From Prolixibacteraceae bacterium (GTDB lineage Bacteria > Bacteroidota > Bacteroidia > Bacteroidales > Prolixibacteraceae), in NCBI GenBank assembly GCA_023228025.1, contig JALOCD010000014.1, forward strand, positions 1 to 54,073: DNA of 54,073 bases. The letters run 5' to 3'. Below are positions 25,101 to 33,637 of this stretch, in pieces. Made by a program: the position numbers and the translations under genes. The notes under the pieces were generated by a model that saw only the letters and a program-made list of their open reading frames with translations, made no database searches and was not told the origin of the DNA. How positions within the stretch are numbered: the first letter of the stretch is position 1; each line of letters starts with the position of its first letter.

Positions 25101-26141
25101 TCACAGCCCGAGATATTTGAACAAGTAGTAGACAATTGCTGCAATAACCATCGAAACCGGAATTGTCAGGATCCAGGCATACAGCAAATTGATGGTAACA
25201 CCCCATTTAACGGCAGTAACCCTCTTGGTCAGACCCGTACCCATGATGGCACCAGTAATGGTATGTGTCGTACTGACAGGGATGCCGAACGCATCGGTGC
25301 CAAAAAGCAGAATAGCACCCGCTGTTTCAGCTGTAACACCTTCGAAGGAGGTCAGTTTGGTAATCTTTGTACCCATTGTTTTAACAATTTTCCAGCCCCC
25401 CGATATGGTGCCTAAACTGATGGCAAAATAACAACCGATCACGACCCAGGTGGGAATTGAATGGATTTTTCCATCAACCATGGTGATGTGTGCCCAGTTG
25501 GGAATGGTTGCCGGATCTGCCCCATTAAAATAGACTATCAAAGTAGCGGCAATAATACCCATCACTTTTTGTGCATCGTTACCCCCGTGGCCTAAACTAA
25601 ACAGGGCTGAAGATAATAGCTGAAATTTTCTGAAATATTTATCCAGTACATGCGGGTTGCCTTTTCGCAATAGATTTAGCAGTACTATGGATATAAAATA
25701 GGAGATCACCATTCCCAGAATCGGTGCCAGAAAAATGAAAGCTGCAATTTTTAAAATTACACTTGATTTCACAACAGCCCAGCCTGCATGGGCTATTGCG
25801 GCACCGGCAAAACCACCAACAAGCGTATGGGACGAACTTGACGGAATACCCAGGTACCAGGTCAAAAGGTTCCAGATAATTGCAGCAACAATACCTGCCA
25901 ATATCACCTGCAAATTAATAGCGTTGGTATCGACCACTTTTGCAATTGAGTCAGCAATTTTCAGCTCAAAAATGGCATAAGCCAGAAAGTTAAAAAATGC
26001 AGCCCATAGGACGGCCTGGATTGGGGACAATACTTTGGTGGAGACAATGGTAGCAATGGAATTTGCAGCATCATGAAATCCATTGATGAAATCGAAAAGG
26101 AATGCCAGTACAATAATGACAACAAGAAGGGTAAAGCTCAT
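25101..26141 (-). CDS. PiT-family inorganic phosphate transporter
   Basis: 346 residues, about ten membrane helices. The two PiT signature repeats are visible: FDFINGFHDAANSIATIVST at 16-35 and ALFSLGHGGNDAQKVMGIIA near 194-213, and GIPVSTTHTITGAIMG near the end. A low-affinity, proton-coupled phosphate (or metal-phosphate) importer of the inner membrane. It is downstream of the DUF47 gene and upstream of the kinase gene. Confidence 0.94.
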   Translation of the reverse strand: MSFTLLVVIIVLAFLFDFINGFHDAANSIATIVSTKVLSPIQAVLWAAFFNFLAYAIFELKIADSIAKVVDTNAINLQVILAGIVAAIIWNLLTWYLGIPSSSSHTLVGGFAGAAIAHAGWAVVKSSVILKIAAFIFLAPILGMVISYFISIVLLNLLRKGNPHVLDKYFRKFQLLSSALFSLGHGGNDAQKVMGIIAATLIVYFNGADPATIPNWAHITMVDGKIHSIPTWVVIGCYFAISLGTISGGWKIVKTMGTKITKLTSFEGVTAETAGAILLFGTDAFGIPVSTTHTITGAIMGTGLTKRVTAVKWGVTINLLYAWILTIPVSMVIAAIVYYLFKYLGL

Positions 26142-26197
26142 TCTTTGTGTTTTTAATCGGTTATTTTAGATCAATCGATGATAAACGCCCGCCGGAG

Positions 26198-26845
26198 CTA
26201 TCCCATCTTAACAACAAGGGAGGAGAAAATATTGCCAACATCATCGCATTTGTCGATGGCTTTTTCGAGGGTAGTCAAAATATCCCTCTTTTTGATCAAA
26301 TCGATTGCATTGACCTCTTGTTCAAATAGTTTGGAGAGATATTCCTGGTAAATATCATCCACTTCGCTTTCGAATTCACTGATCTTCTCACAACAATGAA
26401 CATGTTTCTTAAAGTCATTGACCGATCGGACACTGCGCAAAACCATCTGAATCTCTTTGTTGGCAGAATGAATACGGTCTGCAATCCAGACGAATTCGTC
26501 GGGAACAGTGTTTAGTTTGTAAAAGTGAATCCGTTTGGAAGCAGCATGGATATAATCGACTATGTCATCCATGTTGTTGATCAACTCATGGATGTCCTCC
26601 CTTTCAAAAGGTGTGATGAAGGTACCGTTGAGTTCATTGAGGAGATTTCTGGTGATATCGTCACCAATGTGTTCAACATCCTTGATCTGCTTCGTGTACT
26701 CGAGTCGTTGCGTAACGTCCCTTTCCCTCACAAGTTTGATTAATAACTCTGACGCAAGCACAAGATTATCGGCAGCATCGTTGAATAAGGGGAAGAATTT
26801 GGTGTCTTTCGGTACCAGAAAACTAAAGATTTTGTCGAGTTTCAT
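26198..26845 (-). CDS. DUF47/PhoU-like accessory protein for PiT
   Basis: 215 residues, all helical, starting MKLDKIFSFLVPKDTKFFPL, with repeated metal-binding ExxxD-type patterns such as IKDVEHIGDDITRNLLNEL and NNMDDIVDYIHAASKRI. DUF47 proteins are the usual partners of PiT transporters and are thought to gate or regulate them. It is the first gene of the probable operon DUF47 - PiT - kinase - regulator. Confidence 0.92.
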   Translation of the reverse strand: MKLDKIFSFLVPKDTKFFPLFNDAADNLVLASELLIKLVRERDVTQRLEYTKQIKDVEHIGDDITRNLLNELNGTFITPFEREDIHELINNMDDIVDYIHAASKRIHFYKLNTVPDEFVWIADRIHSANKEIQMVLRSVRSVNDFKKHVHCCEKISEFESEVDDIYQEYLSKLFEQEVNAIDLIKKRDILTTLEKAIDKCDDVGNIFSSLVVKMG

Positions 26846-27056
26846 TCAAAAGATATTAGATGGTTTTTTTCTGTTTGATTGCTAGCTGGAAAATTAAACA
26901 TCAATTTCATAAATTATTAAACCACTTTTTGCAATGATCGCAATTCAATGATTCACGAAAATGCAAAAATATACATTTAATGGATAATCTGCCTATTTGA
27001 TAAGTAATCCTTCCCAAGAGGTTGTTTCAAAAGTGATCGATGGCATAGATTATTTC

Positions 27057-28052
27057 CTATTCTTTTGAAAATGCGGCATCGAAAGCCAGCGAACTGGGCG
27101 AGAAGTCGATTCGTTTGACGAAGGCGCACGATTCAGCAGCCCCCATTTCACGGTCCATGCCGCTGTCCTCCCATTCTACGGAAAGCGGTCCGTTGTATTT
27201 GATGTCGTTGAGGGCACGGATAATATTTTCAAAGTTGATCTTGCCCCGTCCAACGCTTCTGAAATTCCAGTACCTGCGGCTGTCGCCAAAATCAAGATGT
27301 CCGCCAAAGACGCCGGAGGTACCGGGATGGTCGTTCCAGGAGACATCTTTCATGTGCACATGGAAGATCCGTTCAGCAAAAACATAGATGAATTTTGTGT
27401 AATCAACTCCCTGGTATCCAAAATGGCTGGGATCAAAATTGAATCCGAATGCGGGATGGTTTTTCACAGCAGCCAGAGCCTTGCGGGCAGTCTCAATATC
27501 GAAAGCGATCTCGGTAGGATGAACTTCAAGGGCATATTTTACGCCCATCTTTTGGTAAGCATCCAGAATTGGGGTCCAGCGCCGAGCAAAATCATCGTAA
27601 CCTGCCTGGACCATCTCCTGCGAAACAGCCGGGAAAGAGTAGTTGAGGTGCCAGATGGAACTACCGGTAAATCCATTGACGACTTTAAGACCAAGCCGTT
27701 TGGCAACAGCTCCGGTTTCAATAACCAGCGCGGCTGCCCTTTGCCGGATCCCTTCAGGGTCACCGTTGCCCCATACTTCGTCCGAAAGCATTCCCCTGTG
27801 CCGGATATCTGCATTGTCGCAGACTGCTTGCCCAACCAGGTGGGTCGAAATGGCGAAGAGTTTCAGGTTGTATTTTTTGAGCAGCGCTAATTTGGTATCA
27901 CAGTAGGCCTGATCAGCTTTTTCTACTTCAATGTGGTCGCCCCAACAGGCAAGTTCAAGACCATCATAGCCAAAGGCAGTCGCCTTTTTACATACCTCCT
28001 CCAAGGTAAGATCGGCCCACTGGCCGGTGAATAAAGTAACCGGACGTTTCAT
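27057..28052 (-). CDS. Sugar phosphate isomerase/epimerase-type TIM barrel
   Basis: 331 residues from MKRPVTLFTGQWADLTLEEV; an ATG at 28064 would add four residues. TIM-barrel of the AP endonuclease 2 type: YDGLELACWGDH, ALEVHPTEIAFDIETARKAL, NFDPSHFGYQG, VHMKDVSW, and GPLSVEWEDSGMD supply the usual metal ligands (E, D, H, E). These cytoplasmic enzymes isomerise or dehydrate sugars and polyols. It is in the same direction as the adjacent Gfo/Idh/MocA gene, a common sugar-catabolic pairing. Confidence 0.9.
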   Translation of the reverse strand: MKRPVTLFTGQWADLTLEEVCKKATAFGYDGLELACWGDHIEVEKADQAYCDTKLALLKKYNLKLFAISTHLVGQAVCDNADIRHRGMLSDEVWGNGDPEGIRQRAAALVIETGAVAKRLGLKVVNGFTGSSIWHLNYSFPAVSQEMVQAGYDDFARRWTPILDAYQKMGVKYALEVHPTEIAFDIETARKALAAVKNHPAFGFNFDPSHFGYQGVDYTKFIYVFAERIFHVHMKDVSWNDHPGTSGVFGGHLDFGDSRRYWNFRSVGRGKINFENIIRALNDIKYNGPLSVEWEDSGMDREMGAAESCAFVKRIDFSPSSLAFDAAFSKE

Positions 28053-28084
28053 GTGTGATATCATTTAGATTTGTTTTGTTTAGT

Positions 28085-28200
28085 AGTGACTAAAGTGACT
28101 AGAGTGAACTAAAATGACTAAAGTTATGGACTCCAGTATTTTCAAGTCAGTGGCACAAGTACTCTAGGCACTCTAGTCACTTTAGTTCACTTTAGTCACT
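28085..28200. repeat. GGACTCC-loop hairpin, AGTGACTA words
   Basis: Left arm 28085-28124 and right arm 28161-28200, each four ~10-bp words of the form AGTGACTAAA/AGTGAACTAA; the right arm is their inverse. The 36-nt loop opens TATGGACTCC and ends GTGGCACAAGT. It lies between two minus-strand genes, its right end touching the stop codon of the Gfo/Idh/MocA gene (28200-28202). Confidence 0.9.
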
Positions 28201-29354
28201 TAAAATTTAACCCATTTCGTTGCATCATCGTATCCCGCCTTTACCACAGCATCAATAAACATCATGCCGCGGATTCCATCTTCAACTCCAGGGAAATCAA
28301 GCCATTCCGGTTTAGGTTGCTGATTGTTCATTTTAGCCCTCAGAACGAGCGAGAAGTTGCGGTAGATGTTGGCAAAGGCCTCAAGATAACCTTCGGGATG
28401 GCCCCCGGGGGTGCGGGTATTGTGTTTGGCGATATCGCTCATGTATCCGTTTCCAACACGGACAATCTCGGTAGGCCTGTCGCTCCATTTAACCAGCAGC
28501 GTATTTGGTTCGTGCTGGAACCATTCCAGACCGCCCTTGTCGCCGTAAACCCTGAGTTTGATGGCATTTTCTTCGCCGGCGGCAATCTGGGTGGCCATCA
28601 GCACGCCCTTTGCCCCATTTTCAAATCGCAGCAGGGCAGCGCCATCATCATCCAGAAGCCTGCCCGGAACAAAAACATTCAGTTCGGCACACAGCCCGAC
28701 AGTTTTCAAGCCTGTTACATATTCGGCCAGATGGTGCGCATGCGTTCCGATATCACCCATGGCGCCCGCTTTGCCTGATCTTTTCGGATCGGTACGCCAG
28801 GAGGCCTGGGCATTGCCTGCATCCTCCAGCTTGGTGGATAGCCAACCCTGAGGATATTCAACCAATACCTTTCTGATTTTACCGAAATCACCGCGCCGTA
28901 CGCGTTCGCGGGCCTCTTTGACGGCAGGATAACCGGAATAGGTGTGCGTGAGCGCAAGAACCAGCCCGGTTTCAACCAGTTTGGCTTTCAATTTCAACGC
29001 CTCGTCAAGCGTAAAGGTGATGGGCTTGTCGACCACCACATGAAATCCATGGTCCAGCGCCATCATGGCTGGATCGAAATGGGCAAAATTGGGTGTAACG
29101 ATGGTCACAAAATCCATCCGTTCCCCGGCAGGGAGCTGAGTCTCTTTTTCAAACATCTCCCGGTAGGTTCCGTAGATCCTGCTTTCCGACAAATAATAAG
29201 ACAATCCCGAACTAAGCGAAATGGCAGGATCTATGCTAAAACATCCGCAAACCAACTCTATCTGGTTGTCCATCAAAGCGGCCAGACGGTGGATTGCCCC
29301 AATGAAGGCATCGCTGCCACCACCGACCATGCCCATACGTAATTTTCGATTCAT
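28200..29354 (-). CDS. Gfo/Idh/MocA-family oxidoreductase, cytoplasmic
   Basis: 384 residues: N-terminal Rossmann domain starting RMGMVGGGSDAFIGAIHR and the substrate domain with VVDKPITF (the EKP-like catalytic lysine region), and GDIGTHAHHLAEYVTGL where the general base histidines lie. NAD(P)-dependent oxidation or epimerisation of a sugar or cyclitol is expected. It is followed by the TIM-barrel isomerase, suggesting a shared catabolic route. Confidence 0.93.
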   Translation of the reverse strand: MNRKLRMGMVGGGSDAFIGAIHRLAALMDNQIELVCGCFSIDPAISLSSGLSYYLSESRIYGTYREMFEKETQLPAGERMDFVTIVTPNFAHFDPAMMALDHGFHVVVDKPITFTLDEALKLKAKLVETGLVLALTHTYSGYPAVKEARERVRRGDFGKIRKVLVEYPQGWLSTKLEDAGNAQASWRTDPKRSGKAGAMGDIGTHAHHLAEYVTGLKTVGLCAELNVFVPGRLLDDDGAALLRFENGAKGVLMATQIAAGEENAIKLRVYGDKGGLEWFQHEPNTLLVKWSDRPTEIVRVGNGYMSDIAKHNTRTPGGHPEGYLEAFANIYRNFSLVLRAKMNNQQPKPEWLDFPGVEDGIRGMMFIDAVVKAGYDDATKWVKF

Positions 29355-29404
29355 TTTTTGGATTTGATTTAATAGTTTGGGAATAAAGTTAGGAAAAAAA
29401 GTAT

Positions 29405-29443
29405 TTAAAGTGAACTAAACTGACGAAAGTGACTAAAGTTTGA
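29405..29443. repeat. Single arm of the AGTGACTA word repeat
   Basis: 29405-29443 reads AAAGTGAACTAAACTGACGA then AAGTGACTAAAGTTTGA, the same words as 28085-28124, but no inverted partner follows within 150 bp and the GGACTCC motif is missing. It sits just upstream of the Gfo/Idh/MocA start at 29354 and looks like a degenerate or one-armed copy. Confidence 0.6.
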
Positions 29444-29487
29444 GACACTTAAGATTGTTGATAAATTTTGGAAACCCACTTAGCAAT

Positions 29488-29522
29488 TTTGCGTTTTGAC
29501 ATAAAATGGTTTTATACTTTTG
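29488..29522 (+). promoter_or_regulatory. Promoter candidate for the M15-type peptidase gene
   Basis: TTTG at 29488-29491 and TACTTTTG at 29515-29522 match the Bacteroidota -33 and -7 boxes with 23 bp between. The gene starts at 29600, 78 bp downstream. Confidence 0.45.
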
Positions 29523-29599
29523 GGGGATTTTCATTGTTCCCTGAAATTTGTGGATCAAAACCTGATTAACCTTTAAATGATCATAACACGCTTTCCTTC

Positions 29600-30091
29600 A
29601 TGAAGAAAATCAAGCTCAAGCGAATCAAACTCATTGGGGCCATTTTGGTTGTCACATTTTGTATCTGGATGTTGGTCGGTATTGGGATCTGGATCAATGT
29701 CAAAATCACCAACTGGAGAAGGTTGAGCGAAATTGAGAGGATAAGTGAGGCCAGTTACCAAACTTTCAGCAAATTCATCGATGATATTGAAAGTCAAACC
29801 GATTGGAGTGTTGAGATTATCAGCGGATTAAGGTCCAGGGAAAGGCAGAAGGAGCTTTTAAAGGAAAATTCAAAAAATGCCTCTGTCGACAAAAGCCGTC
29901 ACGTCTTGGGAAGGGCAATAGATATCAACCTCTACCAAAAAAATTGGCTCTGGAGAGTCTGGCTGAAAAAGTACAATTCCAAGAAGGACTGGAAAAATAC
30001 CGGTGTCGTAAGGATTTCAGAGAAATATGGTTTACTGTGGGGTGGCAGCTACCACAATTACCATGATCCGGTACACTTTGAGATTAGGTGA
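29600..30091 (+). CDS. Membrane-tethered M15-type (VanY/endolysin-like) peptidase
   Basis: 163 residues. N-terminal membrane helix at about 11-33 with positive residues before it, so the catalytic part should face the periplasm. Zinc-peptidase motifs of the M15C type: SGLRSRERQKELL at 75-87, SRHVLGRAIDI with H101 and D108, and YHDPVHFEI with H159. These enzymes cut peptidoglycan stem peptides. It is a short single-domain form with no cell-wall-binding domain, and no lysis genes are near, so a host remodelling role is more likely than phage. Confidence 0.85.
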   Translation: MKKIKLKRIKLIGAILVVTFCIWMLVGIGIWINVKITNWRRLSEIERISEASYQTFSKFIDDIESQTDWSVEIISGLRSRERQKELLKENSKNASVDKSRHVLGRAIDINLYQKNWLWRVWLKKYNSKKDWKNTGVVRISEKYGLLWGGSYHNYHDPVHFEIR

Positions 30092-30095
30092 AATC

Positions 30096-30266
30096 AAGGA
30101 TAAAGGATAAAGGATAAAGTAAAAAGGATAAAGTAAGGAACGCTCTTATCAAGACACTACCAAACATATTTAAAGATCAATGATACAGATCTTTATCACG
30201 ACATGAATGCCACTTTATCCTTTATCCTTTTTACTTTATCCTTTATCCTTTATCCTTTATCCTTTT
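30096..30266. repeat. Word-repeat hairpin, AAGGATA words
   Basis: Left arm 30096-30134 repeats AAAGGATA five times; right arm from 30212 to about 30266 repeats the inverse TATCCTTT seven times. The right arm runs into the minus-strand gene ending at 30257, providing its stop codon and last codons. It sits between convergent genes. Confidence 0.85.
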
Positions 30267-31645
30267 TTCTCCTCCTTCGGTTTCCCGGGTACGGGAACAG
30301 TATAAGCCTTCAGATCGTATGCGCCCAGTTCCAGTTTTGCAGGCATCAGGCTTACCGTTGAGTTAAATACCTGATCGTAAGTAACCTCGTTGCCGGTATA
30401 AGCCGATTCGCGTCCCATGATGGCGGTCAGGCAAGAGATAGCTGTTTCAACTGCCTGATTGATTGGCTTGTTGGCACGGATGTGGTTGATAAAATCGACA
30501 TGTTCGAGGGTATAAGGGTCAGTCTGTTTGTGTTCGGCCTTCTCCTTCTCGACATCGGTTTTCCAGATCACATTGCCTGCCAGATCTTTGATCTCCTGGT
30601 TATTACCGGCTCCAGCGCTTGTCCAGGATCCTTTGGTACCCTGAATGAATTCCGATACATTGTTTTTGCATCCGTCGATCTGACGGCACATGCTGTGCAG
30701 TCGAACTCCTCCTTCGTATTCGAAATCTATGCTGAACTCATCGTACTGGTCGCCTGTCAACCTTCTGTGGCGGGCGCCAAAGCCAACACATTTAACCGGT
30801 TTCTTACCAGTAAACCAGTTGAATACATCAATGTTGTGAACGTGTTGTTCGACGATATGGTCGCCCGAAAGCCATTTCCAGTTTACCCAGTCGCGTACCA
30901 TCAACTCCATGTCGCTCCAACTGCTTTCACGGTTACGGTACCAAAGCATCGATTGATTCCAGTAAACAGTTCCGGAGACGATTTCGCCGATCATCCCTTT
31001 TTGAATCTGTTTGAAAGACTCGACATATTTTCTTTGGTGGTGGCGTTGGGTACCTGTGACAACAACCAATCCCTGCGATTCGGCTTTTTTGGCGGTGGTC
31101 ATAATGGAGCGTGCGCCCGGACCGTCAACGCAGACCGGTTTTTCCATAAAGACATGTTTGCCGGCTTCAACGGCGGCTTCGAAATGGGTTGGTCTGAAGG
31201 TCGGGGGAGTGGCAATAATTACCAGGTCAATATCTGAAGCAAGAACTTTTTTGTAGTTGTCAAATCCTGTAAAACACTTATCGTCGGGAACTTCTACTTT
31301 GAATTTATCTCTTAGGGTCTTGCGGCACCCATCGATGCGGTCCTGAAAAAGATCGCCCAGTGCAACGATTTGGAGATTTGGTCCTGCACTCAGAAAATTA
31401 ACGGCGGCCCCTGTTGCCCTTCCTCCACAGCCAATTAAGCCTGCACGAAGTGGCTTGCCATCGTTGGCATAATCTGTAAGTTCAGGTACATAGGCATTAG
31501 CGAGACTGGCCAATGGCACGAGAACTGGCGTTTTTTCACCTCCACTGCAGGAGGAAAGTATGGTACCGGCGCCCAAGGTACTGGCAGCCCCGACAACTGC
31601 GGCGCTCTTGAAAAAATCTCTTCTGTTAACCGAAATTTTACTCAT
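30257..31645 (-). CDS. Gfo/Idh/MocA-family oxidoreductase with Tat and lipobox signal
   Basis: 462 residues. The start SVNRRDFFKSAAVVGAAST is a twin-arginine signal, followed by ILSSCSGG with a lipobox cysteine around residue 33, so the folded, cofactor-loaded enzyme is probably exported and lipidated. Then a Rossmann segment RAGLIGCGGRATGAAVNFL, HVFMEKPVCVDGPGARS (catalytic lysine region) and DHIVEQHVHNIDVFNW. Its last codons and stop are built from the AAGGATA repeat. The substrate is probably a glycoside or sugar; inference from family. Confidence 0.92.
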   Translation of the reverse strand: MSKISVNRRDFFKSAAVVGAASTLGAGTILSSCSGGEKTPVLVPLASLANAYVPELTDYANDGKPLRAGLIGCGGRATGAAVNFLSAGPNLQIVALGDLFQDRIDGCRKTLRDKFKVEVPDDKCFTGFDNYKKVLASDIDLVIIATPPTFRPTHFEAAVEAGKHVFMEKPVCVDGPGARSIMTTAKKAESQGLVVVTGTQRHHQRKYVESFKQIQKGMIGEIVSGTVYWNQSMLWYRNRESSWSDMELMVRDWVNWKWLSGDHIVEQHVHNIDVFNWFTGKKPVKCVGFGARHRRLTGDQYDEFSIDFEYEGGVRLHSMCRQIDGCKNNVSEFIQGTKGSWTSAGAGNNQEIKDLAGNVIWKTDVEKEKAEHKQTDPYTLEHVDFINHIRANKPINQAVETAISCLTAIMGRESAYTGNEVTYDQVFNSTVSLMPAKLELGAYDLKAYTVPVPGKPKEEKKG

Positions 31646-31745
31646 AATGTTGGTCTGTTAATTTGTTGAAATGAAAACGGTATCAAATATATAATTAAGT
31701 TTTTGTTTAGAATGTTTGAAACGTTCAAAATGTTAGAAAGAGCGC

Positions 31746-31902
31746 CGGTCCCTGAGCCTGTCGAAGGGAAATGTTCGACCCCTCGACTTCGTTCAGGGAC
31801 CGGGTGATTGTGTTATCTATGTTTTGACCCTTCGACTCTTCGACAAGCTCAGGGACCGAATATTCTTCCCAAAATTAATCCCCTTCGACAGGCTCAGGGA
31901 GC
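31746..31902. repeat. TTCGACAGGCTCAGGGA repeat cluster
   Basis: Four related units: 31746-31768 and 31776-31804 face each other as one inverted pair; 31828-31858 and 31880-31902 are further copies containing TTCGACAAGCTCAGGGACC or the GGCTCAGGGA form. Repeats with this word are frequent in environmental bacterial genomes. Located in the 346-bp space between the Tat-exported oxidoreductase and the cytochrome fusion. Confidence 0.85.
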
Positions 31903-31916
31903 ATCAATCTTTCATC

Positions 31917-31986
31917 CTCCCGTCGTCCTAGTCGTCCCCTTCATCCTAGTCTTCTAGTCCCCCTGTCTCTCCGGCTCTAAGTCTCT
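31917..31986. repeat. C/T-rich GTCCTAGTC word repeat, one arm
   Basis: CGTCGTCCTAGTCGTCCCC, then ATCCTAGTCTTCTAGTCCCC and variants of TCTCTC. No inverted partner. The word CGTCCTAGTCGTCC recurs at 40963-40976 before dnaG. Confidence 0.55.
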
Positions 31987-31991
31987 CTATG

Positions 31992-33515
31992 CTACTTCAA
32001 GCCGTCCGCTTCGCAAACGACCCTAAATCCGATTCCCTTGATATCGGAATACCACCAGATACTCTTGGGTTGCTGGGGATCGGTCTTTAGCCAGTTGGCA
32101 GTTTGGGTAAACTCCCTGGCTGCAGAACGCAATGCCCCGGCTTCGGAGTTGTAATTTCCGCCCCTAACAACATGCTCTTCGCCCGTTTCAGGCCCTTTGG
32201 GATCGGTTACGACATTCCCTGTAGGCTTGTAAGCATCTGCGCTGTACCAGTCGGAACAGTATTCCGCAACGTTACCGGCCATATTTTTCAAACCGTATGG
32301 GTTTGGCTTGACGAAAGTTGGTTCTTGTGTCTTCGAAGATGAATTGAGCTGATAGACCACATAACTGTTGATGCCGGTGGTATCCACCCCAAACAGCTTG
32401 TTTCGCAATCCCTTGTTGACAAATCTTTTGGGATCGCCTTTGAAGAAGTAGGGTGTTTCGCTCCCACCCCTACAGGCGTATTCCCATTCAGCTTCGGTTG
32501 GAAGACGGTATTTCTTTCCTGTTACTTTCGAAAGCCACTGGCAATAGGTCTGAGCGCCATAATGGGTCATGGTGATGGCCGGACGCGCACCGCTGCCCCA
32601 CCCCTGATCCGGAATTCCAAATGGTGGAGTCGGACCGCTGATGGCATCGGGATGATTGGCATTTTTTGCCATAACCGTAACCGGATCGAGGCGGCCTTCC
32701 GACATGGTAGAGGCGTAAAACGCCCAGTATTCGTCCCAGGTAACCTCAACTTCACCCATAAAAAAAGGAGAAACGGTTACTGTGCGCACAGGCCCTTCAT
32801 CTTTGTTTCTCAATGGTTCTGACTCGGCACTACCCATTTTAAAAGTTCCGCCTTTGATCGGGATCATGTTGAAAGAGATGGCGGTATTCGGAATTTGTTC
32901 TGTAAATTTTGAAAAGGAGGTAATTGTAGCCGGCGCAGTGAAAACCTCTTTGGCACTGGCTGCAACAGGCACTCCCTGCATCTTTTGGTGTTTGTAATTT
33001 GGATTGTAATGACCAACCCCCAGGTGACAGTTGATGCACTGCAGGTTAAGTTTTTCTGCATTGTTCTCATAATAAAGGTGTGCGGTACCGCCATCCGTGG
33101 AGAGTCCTTTGGAGAAAAGGGTTTGGTGACATTTGATACACGATTCGTTGTAGACGATCTTAACGGCATGTTCCAGTTCGCCTTTCGACTGCCATTTGAA
33201 AGAGGCGCTGTCTTTGAAATAATACCCATAAAGGTCACTTAATCCGGTTTTTGCCTTCACAGCCAGATACTTAAAACTCCCTTTCGGGGGAAGGTGGCAC
33301 TCCACACAGTGGATTTTAACACCACTTTTGTTGTAAAAATGCGATGATTTTTTCCAGGCATCGTCCGCTTGAGGGTGAATGTGACAGGAGGTGCAATAGG
33401 TATCGGTACTCGAGTAGCTTATAGCCTTTTCACCTCCCCAGATCAGGAATATACCAATGACCATTCCTGCCAAAAATATCAGTCCAATGAACTTTTTAGT
33501 CCTTTTTTTAGTCAT
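31992..33515 (-). CDS. NapC/NirT-like tetraheme cytochrome fused to a SUMF1-type domain
   Basis: 507 residues from ATG 33515 (an upstream ATG at 33590 would place 25 odd residues before the membrane helix). Membrane helix at 9-28, then four CxxCH heme sites: CTSCH 41-45, CVECH 70-74, CIKCH 126-130, CINCH 160-164, the layout of a NapC/NrfH quinol-oxidising anchor. After a linker, residues ~217-505 form a SUMF1/FGE-like domain (FKMGSAE, LPTEAEWEYACRG 338-350, GNVAEYCSDWY, GFRVV). The cysteines used by true formylglycine-generating enzymes are absent in RGGNYNSEAGALRSAAR (451-467). Expected in the periplasm, anchored to the inner membrane. The function of the joined protein is unknown. Confidence 0.9.
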   Translation of the reverse strand: MTKKRTKKFIGLIFLAGMVIGIFLIWGGEKAISYSSTDTYCTSCHIHPQADDAWKKSSHFYNKSGVKIHCVECHLPPKGSFKYLAVKAKTGLSDLYGYYFKDSASFKWQSKGELEHAVKIVYNESCIKCHQTLFSKGLSTDGGTAHLYYENNAEKLNLQCINCHLGVGHYNPNYKHQKMQGVPVAASAKEVFTAPATITSFSKFTEQIPNTAISFNMIPIKGGTFKMGSAESEPLRNKDEGPVRTVTVSPFFMGEVEVTWDEYWAFYASTMSEGRLDPVTVMAKNANHPDAISGPTPPFGIPDQGWGSGARPAITMTHYGAQTYCQWLSKVTGKKYRLPTEAEWEYACRGGSETPYFFKGDPKRFVNKGLRNKLFGVDTTGINSYVVYQLNSSSKTQEPTFVKPNPYGLKNMAGNVAEYCSDWYSADAYKPTGNVVTDPKGPETGEEHVVRGGNYNSEAGALRSAAREFTQTANWLKTDPQQPKSIWWYSDIKGIGFRVVCEADGLK

Positions 33516-33637
33516 GCTAGATGGTTGTGATGTTGAAAATTCGGATTTTGCCGAAAAAAAGCACTCAAAATTAAGAAATAAATGAAGCAAAAATAGATGG
33601 AAGTTGGCTATTTAGAACCATTATTGAATGAATGAAG

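Noticed and set aside
23256..26845. Complete Pho regulon with high-affinity Pst transporter
   Set aside because: Only PiT and DUF47 are present with the two-component pair; no pstSCAB genes or clear Pho box were seen.
28085..28200. CRISPR array
   Set aside because: The periodic ~10-bp words are continuous, without regular spacers of constant length, and the right half is the inverse of the left. No cas genes are present.
29600..30091. Phage endolysin or prophage remnant
   Set aside because: The catalytic motif is M15-like, but it has a membrane anchor and no holin, spanin or structural genes nearby.
31992..33515. T9SS protein GldK/GldJ or a functional formylglycine-generating enzyme
   Set aside because: The SUMF1 fold fits, but GldK/J are lipoproteins without heme motifs and the cysteines of active FGE are absent.
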